The notes beneath the pieces were generated by a model, which searched no databases, was not told the DNA's origin, and saw only the letters and a program-made list of their open reading frames with translations. A stretch of DNA of 25,362 bases. Origin: DASVLX01 sp035552275. Its GTDB lineage: Bacteria > Actinomycetota > Actinomycetes > Mycobacteriales > Pseudonocardiaceae. Of the stretch, positions 21,818 to 25,362 are shown in pieces. Numbering within the stretch: the stretch's first letter is position 1; each line of letters opens with the position of its first letter. The DNA lies in assembly GCA_035552275.1 (NCBI GenBank), contig DASZLR010000109.1:1-25362 (forward strand). Direction: 5' to 3'. The position numbers and the translations under genes are program-made.

Positions 21818-22801
21818 ATGCGTATCGTCGGCCGCGAGGACCTGGCCCAACTGCTGCCGATGGGCACGGCGATCGAGCTCATGCGAGAGCTGTTCGCGAA
21901 CATCGAGACGCCGGCCGTGGTTCAGCCACTTCGGTCGGTCGTCCGAGTTGACGGCCAGCCAAGCGTCCTTGGTTCCATGCCGGCGTTCGTGGCCATCGAT
22001 GCGGTGCGCGGCTATGGCACCAAGACAGTGGTGGTCAATCCGGAAAACGCCGCCCGAGGCATGGACACCCACCTCGGGGCGGTGCTGGTTTTCGACCCGC
22101 TCACGGGGCAACCGGCCGCCGTGCTGGAAGCCGGCGCGCTCACCGGCATCCGCACCGCCGCGGTGTCCGCGGTGGCCACCGACGCGCTCGCCCCGGCGGC
22201 GGCACGGGAGTTGGCCGTGCTCGGCTCGGGCGTTCAGGCCCGCCTGCATCTGGAGGCGATCTCCATGGTGCGTCCGCTGACCGGCGTGAGCGTGTGGAGC
22301 AGAACTCGGGAACATGCCGAGGCGTTCGCCAGGTGGGCGCGGGGCGCTTTTGACCTGCCGGTGCGGATGTGCGAGTCGGGCGGGGAGGCGGCCGCGCGGG
22401 CCGACATCGTCTGCACAGTGACCGGTTCGGCCACTCCGGTACTGGCTCTGGCCGACGTTCGACCCGGCGCCCACATCAACGCGGTCGGCGCGTGTTTCCC
22501 AACAGCCCGGGAACTTGCCAGCGACCTGGTGTGCGCGGCGCGGATCGTGGTGGACAGCGTGGAATCCGCGCTGGCGGAGGCTGGCGACCTGCTGATTCCG
22601 ATCAGCGAGGGCTGCCTGCGCTCGGCCGATGTCAACACCACGCTGGCCGGCGTGCTGACCAGAGCGGCCATCGGACGCCGGCACGACGATCAGGTGACGG
22701 TATTCGAGTCACTCGGGTTGGCCGCCGAGGATGTCGCGGCGGGCTGTTATGTGGCTCGCCGGGCGCGCGAAACCGACGCGGGGATCGAGGTGCCCTTCTG
22801 A
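21818..22801 (+). CDS. Ornithine cyclodeaminase / mu-crystallin family NAD(P)-dependent enzyme
   Basis: The 327-residue protein has the family layout: a substrate Lys at 69 (GYGTKTVVVNPENA), THLGAVLVFDPLTGQPAAVLEAGALTGIRTAAVSAVAT with Arg112, the Rossmann motif VLGSGVQARLHLEAI (about 134-148), and the C-terminal VFESLGLAAEDVAAG. The Asp that drives deamination in Pseudomonas ornithine cyclodeaminase sits in a VGGDCPGK-type block; here the block is INAVGACFPTARE, without that Asp. The protein is therefore more likely a ketimine reductase or amino-acid dehydrogenase type of member than a cyclodeaminase. ATG 21818 follows GGAACGGAG. Its 3' end overlaps the convergent regulator gene by 55 bases. 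It could reduce an imine formed from the pathway keto acid. Confidence 0.9.
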   Translation: MRIVGREDLAQLLPMGTAIELMRELFANIETPAVVQPLRSVVRVDGQPSVLGSMPAFVAIDAVRGYGTKTVVVNPENAARGMDTHLGAVLVFDPLTGQPAAVLEAGALTGIRTAAVSAVATDALAPAAARELAVLGSGVQARLHLEAISMVRPLTGVSVWSRTREHAEAFARWARGAFDLPVRMCESGGEAAARADIVCTVTGSATPVLALADVRPGAHINAVGACFPTARELASDLVCAARIVVDSVESALAEAGDLLIPISEGCLRSADVNTTLAGVLTRAAIGRRHDDQVTVFESLGLAAEDVAAGCYVARRARETDAGIEVPF

Positions 22802-23283
22802 GCGGCGCGGGCGCCCTCTGGTCGGCCACCCGGTGTCACCGCCGTCCGGCGGAAGTGCCGGAATACCAACGAAGTGCGGATGTCGACGATCTCGCGTCGC
22901 TGGGTGAGTCCGTCGAGGATGAAGTCGTTGAGGTGTTCGGTGTCGCGCACCGCGACGTGGATGAGGAAGTCGTCGGTGCCGGACACCACGAACAACGACA
23001 GCACTTCGGGCAGATCCGAAACGAAGTTCTGGAAGGAGTCGATCACGGCGCGGTCCGGCGGCCGGAGGCGCACCGCGACCAGGGCCTGCACCGGTCGGCC
23101 GACCAGCGTGAGGTCGACATCGGCGTGGTAGCCGTGGATGACGCCACGCCTGCGCAGCGCGCGCACCCGCTCCAGGCAGGTGGAGGGCGCGATGTTCAGC
23201 CGCTGCGCCAACTCCTTGTTGGTGCGGCTGGCGTCCTCCTGCAGCAACACCAACAGTGCCGAATCGAGTTCGTCCAGGTCCAT
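22747..23283 (-). CDS. Lrp/AsnC-family transcriptional regulator
   Basis: The 178-residue protein starts with the classic Lrp helix-turn-helix domain: LDELDSALLVLLQEDASRTNKELAQRLNIAPSTCLERVRALRRRGVIHGY. Its C-terminal RAM ligand domain follows (VQALVAVRLRPPDRAVIDSFQNFVSDLPEVLSLFVVSGTDDFLIHVAVRDTEHLNDFI). Residues from about 150 are a basic, probably disordered tail beyond the usual Lrp end. GGAGGG precedes ATG 23283. It is divergent from the EamA exporter (106-base gap) and convergent with the dehydrogenase gene. Lrp-type regulators often sense an amino acid and control its exporter, so it probably responds to the cluster product or a related amino acid. Confidence 0.94.
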   Translation of the reverse strand: MDLDELDSALLVLLQEDASRTNKELAQRLNIAPSTCLERVRALRRRGVIHGYHADVDLTLVGRPVQALVAVRLRPPDRAVIDSFQNFVSDLPEVLSLFVVSGTDDFLIHVAVRDTEHLNDFILDGLTQRREIVDIRTSLVFRHFRRTAVTPGGRPEGARAAQKGTSIPASVSRARRAT

Positions 23284-23353
23284 CGATCAGCCCTCCAGAT
23301 CCGTAGAAAGTTCAATACTCATGCCATCTTTCCGAACATCAAGCGGAGCACGG

Positions 23354-23383
23354 TTGTTGGTGTCGAATTCGGCTTGTTACTCT
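23354..23383 (+). promoter_or_regulatory. Likely leaderless promoter of the EamA gene with an operator-like palindrome
   Basis: TTGTTG (23354-23359) and TACTCT (23378-23383) are 18 bases apart. The second fits TANNNT and ends six bases before ATG 23390, and no Shine-Dalgarno sequence is present. Between the boxes lies the palindrome CGAATTCG (23364-23371), well placed for the divergent Lrp protein. Confidence 0.5.
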
Positions 23384-23389
23384 TCGCGC

Positions 23390-24379
23390 ATGGCCGGTAG
23401 CCCCAAGGTGTCGCGCCGGGCCGTGGCTGTCGCTGCGATCCTGCTCGCGGCGATCATCTGGAGCACGTCGTTCGCGCTCACCAAGATCACGTTGGCCCAG
23501 CTGCCACCGATGACCATCGGCGCACTGCGGTTCGTCGTGGCGGCACTCATCCTGGGTGTGGTGGTCCGTGCCCGTGGCGACTTCGCTCCGCCCACCGTCC
23601 GACAGCGGATCACCATCGCGGCGGCCGGCCTGCTGGGTATCACCCTGTACTTCGCGCTGGAAAACGTGGGTGTGCAATGGGCCTCGGCGTCGGACGCGAC
23701 CCTTATCGTGGCCGCGTATCCGGTGATCGCGCTGGCACTGGAGTTGGCGCTACGGCGCGCATCCTTCTCCGTCATTCGGTTGGCGGGCATGGTGATCGCC
23801 ATCGCGGGCGTCGCGTTGATCGTGCGGAACGGCTCGCAGCAGGCGGGCACGCACCGACTGCTCGGTGACCTCGTGCTGGTGGCCGGCGGCTTGGTCTGGG
23901 CGGCGTACAACCTGGCGACTCAACGGGACCGGTCGGGCGCGTCCGCGCTGGTGGTGACGTACTACCAGACCATCGCGGGCGCGGGGGGCTTCGTGTTGCT
24001 GTCCTTATTCGAGGTGCGCCACTGGGCGCTGCCCAGCGGCGGGAACCTGCTGCGCCTGGGATATCTGGCCGTGCTGTGCTCGGTGGTGGCTTTCGCCTTA
24101 TACAACTTCGGACTCGAACGTGTGCCGTCAAGCGTTGCGGTCAACCTGCTGAACATCGTGCCGGTGGCGGGTCTGGTCTGGGCGGTCGTACTGGCAGGGG
24201 AGTCGGTGGGCCCGTTGCAACTCGTCGGTGGCGCGATCGTCATCATCGGGGTTGCCATCGGGTTGAAGAAACAACCGAGGACACAACAACTAGAAGGGGA
24301 TCTGGCGGATGGCGAATCGTCCGGGAGACAAGTGCGTGATCGTGGTCAGCGAGCAACTACCGGCCGGACTCGCGGCTAA
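23390..24379 (+). CDS. EamA/DMT-family metabolite exporter
   Basis: The 329-residue membrane protein has two EamA repeats and about ten membrane spans. The first repeat includes AAIIWSTSFALTKITLAQLPPMTIGALRFVVAALIL and YFALENVGVQWASASDATLIVAAYPV; the second includes LVAGGLVWAAYNLATQR, VVAFALYNFGLERVPSSVAVNLLNIVPVAGLVWAVVL and GGAIVIIGVAIGLKK. Relatives export amino acids and other small metabolites (RhtA, YdcZ and similar). After the last span a 35-residue charged tail runs on and its coding sequence overlaps the DUF2000 gene by 71 bases. ATG 23390 is chosen as the first Met before the hydrophobic core and appears leaderless. With the Lrp gene next door, the likely cargo is the amino acid made by the cluster. 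Confidence 0.92.
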   Translation: MAGSPKVSRRAVAVAAILLAAIIWSTSFALTKITLAQLPPMTIGALRFVVAALILGVVVRARGDFAPPTVRQRITIAAAGLLGITLYFALENVGVQWASASDATLIVAAYPVIALALELALRRASFSVIRLAGMVIAIAGVALIVRNGSQQAGTHRLLGDLVLVAGGLVWAAYNLATQRDRSGASALVVTYYQTIAGAGGFVLLSLFEVRHWALPSGGNLLRLGYLAVLCSVVAFALYNFGLERVPSSVAVNLLNIVPVAGLVWAVVLAGESVGPLQLVGGAIVIIGVAIGLKKQPRTQQLEGDLADGESSGRQVRDRGQRATTGRTRG

Positions 24380-24728
24380 CGCGGCCAGCGTGCTGGCGGT
24401 GACGTTGGGGCAGCGGGTTGATGGCCTGGTGGGGGCTGACGTGAAGGACGCGGACGGGGTCGCCCACCCTGGAATCATCTATATGCCGCTACCTGTGCTG
24501 AAGGCGCAACCGACCAAGCTGACCGAGCTGGTCCAAGCCGCGGCCAGCGATCCGGATGTGTTCTTCGTCAGCTTCACCGGCCTGGCGCAGAGTTGCCGCA
24601 CCTACGACGAGTACGTCGAGAAAATGGCGGCCGCGAACACCGCCGAACTCGACGTCGTCGGCATCGGCCTACATGGACCGAAGAAGCAGATCAACCGGCT
24701 GGCCGGCTCGCTGCCGCTGATGGGATAG
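24309..24728 (+). CDS. DUF2000 family protein
   Basis: The 139-residue protein matches DUF2000, a family with a fold like peptidyl-tRNA hydrolase 2 and no settled function. Family marks are KCVIVVSEQLPAGLAANAASVLAVTLGQRV near the N-terminus, HPGIIYMPLPVLKA in the middle, and VVGIGLHGPKKQINRLAGSLPLMG at the end. No enzyme activity can be read from it. ATG 24309 follows AAGGGG at nine bases. The start lies inside the EamA gene in another frame, so the two are almost certainly cotranscribed. DUF2000 genes are often found beside Lrp/AsnC regulators or amino acid transporters, which fits the neighbours here; that statement is from general knowledge, not a search. Confidence 0.85.
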   Translation: MANRPGDKCVIVVSEQLPAGLAANAASVLAVTLGQRVDGLVGADVKDADGVAHPGIIYMPLPVLKAQPTKLTELVQAAASDPDVFFVSFTGLAQSCRTYDEYVEKMAAANTAELDVVGIGLHGPKKQINRLAGSLPLMG

Positions 24729-24767
24729 CACCCCACGTTCCGCGATCAGCACTCGGACGCGCCGGGT

Positions 24768-24808
24768 CCCCGGGTCCGGCTCTCCCCCTTAGACAGCCGG
24801 GCCCGGGG
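24768..24808 (+). terminator. Strong terminator hairpin after the EamA-DUF2000 unit
   Basis: Bases 24768-24781 (CCCCGGGTCCGGCT) pair with 24795-24808 (AGCCGGGCCCGGGG) over 14 positions with one G-T pair, around a 13-base loop. It lies 40 bases after the DUF2000 stop and marks the right end of the metabolic cluster. Confidence 0.75.
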
Positions 24809-24825
24809 CGCCCGGTGCGGGCCCG

Positions 24826-24845
24826 GAGTCCACTATCCTGGACTC
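24826..24845. promoter_or_regulatory. Inverted repeat upstream of the EspR-like gene
   Basis: GAGTCCA (24826-24832) and TGGACTC (24839-24845) are perfect inverted arms around six bases. The site is about 107 bases before the next gene and could be an operator or a second small hairpin. A GATAAAGT at 24914-24921 may belong to the promoter of that gene. Confidence 0.35.
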
Positions 24846-24951
24846 AGGGTTTTGAACGTAAGTCACATCGGACCGGTTGTCAACAGTTGCGGATCTTGGC
24901 AGGATCAGAGTCCGATAAAGTAGACCGGGCTTGGTGGGGAGGGTGAGAGCG

Positions 24952-25362
24952 GTGTCCGGCACGGAATCCACGGGGTCCGACGAGCAGGGCGAGACGTTCG
25001 CGACTCGGCTGCGGCGGTTGTTCGACGCGGTGCGCCAGCCCGACGGCACGCCCTACACGCCCCGCGAGGTCGCCGAAGAGATGACCCGCCGCGGCCACGG
25101 CGTCTCCCGCAGCTACCTGTACACGCTGCTCAAGGGCGAGAGTGAGCCAAGCCATGGTCTGGTCCAGGCCCTGGCTGACTTCTTCGAGGTCCCGCTGGAG
25201 TACTTCAGCAACTCCGACCGCAGCCTAGAACTCAACCGCCAGTACGAGATTCTGGCGGCCCTGGGCGAGCAGAACGTCCGGAAGATCGCCTACCGGGCCA
25301 GCCGGCTCTCCCCGGAGAAGCTGCGGAATGTGTTGGACTACATAGAGTTCCAGGCCAGTCGC
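24952..25362 (+). CDS. EspR-like helix-turn-helix DNA-binding protein, 3' end outside the window
   Basis: The visible 137 residues resemble mycobacterial EspR, a nucleoid-associated regulator of about 132 residues. Shared features are FATRLRRLFDAV at the start, YTPREVAEEMTRRGHGVSRSYLYTLLKGESEPS as the helix-turn-helix, LVQALADFFEVPLEYFSN, and the C-terminal dimerisation helices NVRKIAYRASRLSPEKLRNVLDYIEF. The gene is nearly complete at the edge. I prefer GTG 24952, eight bases after GGGGAGGG; GTG 24943 is possible. EspR binds many chromosomal sites and loops DNA; in M. tuberculosis it controls ESX-1 genes. Actinomycetes outside mycobacteria carry many relatives, so a global or a local regulator role cannot be told apart here. 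Confidence 0.85.
   Translation, partial: MSGTESTGSDEQGETFATRLRRLFDAVRQPDGTPYTPREVAEEMTRRGHGVSRSYLYTLLKGESEPSHGLVQALADFFEVPLEYFSNSDRSLELNRQYEILAALGEQNVRKIAYRASRLSPEKLRNVLDYIEFQASR

Noticed and set aside
1..25362. CRISPR array, insertion sequence or prophage structural genes
   Set aside because: No regularly spaced repeat-spacer pattern, transposase motif or phage structural protein was seen; only the integrase fragment hints at mobility.

Overview
The window looks like chromosomal DNA from a high-GC actinobacterium. Its left half repeats the order rlmB-cysS-ispF-ispD-carD facing lpqE-radA, which I know from Mycobacterium tuberculosis (Rv3579c-Rv3585). The GC-rich codon use, GTG/TTG starts and gene families would fit the Pseudonocardiales, but the genus cannot be fixed from the sequence alone.

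Region by region. 1-875: the 5' part of an MBOAT O-acyltransferase gene running off the left edge. 944-5705: a leftward housekeeping run carD, ispD-like, ispF, a HAD hydrolase, cysS, rlmB. 5936-8159: rightward lpqE and radA; disA, the usual next gene, is absent. 8181-12372: a leftward trehalose pair, otsA and an OtsB-GH15 fusion. 12511-12655: a degenerate 12-bp-period repeat. 12646-14106: a ThrE-type threonine/serine exporter. 14402-14477: tRNA-Thr(TGT). 14579-16516: a scarred accessory patch with a frameshifted integrase remnant and an AbiE-type toxin-antitoxin pair whose toxin gene is frameshifted. 17238-17870: an Rpf-LysM cell-wall hydrolase. 18288-24728: a compact metabolic cluster. 24952-25362: the 5' part of an EspR-like DNA-binding protein.

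The most interesting part is 18288-24728. One likely promoter reads into five genes with short gaps or overlaps: a Dabb (dimeric alpha-beta barrel) protein, a PaaK-like adenylate-forming ligase, a branched-chain-type class IV aminotransferase, a BacA-like prephenate decarboxylase, and an ornithine cyclodeaminase/mu-crystallin-family dehydrogenase. They are followed by a convergent Lrp/AsnC regulator and, divergent from it, an EamA exporter overlapping a DUF2000 gene. A reasonable reading is prephenate to a dihydro-hydroxyphenylpyruvate-type keto acid, then transamination to a non-proteinogenic amino acid, reduction and/or acyl activation, and export under Lrp control. The bacilysin genes bacB, bacG and bacD are not in the window, so this would not be bacilysin. 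The product is unknown.

Other points of note: the IspD-like protein has lost most of its CTP-binding and catalytic residues; radA and the EamA gene look leaderless, each with a TANNNT box ending six bases before ATG; and trehalose-6-phosphate phosphatase is fused to a trehalase-type GH15 domain. All calls were made by reading the sequence; no database search was run.
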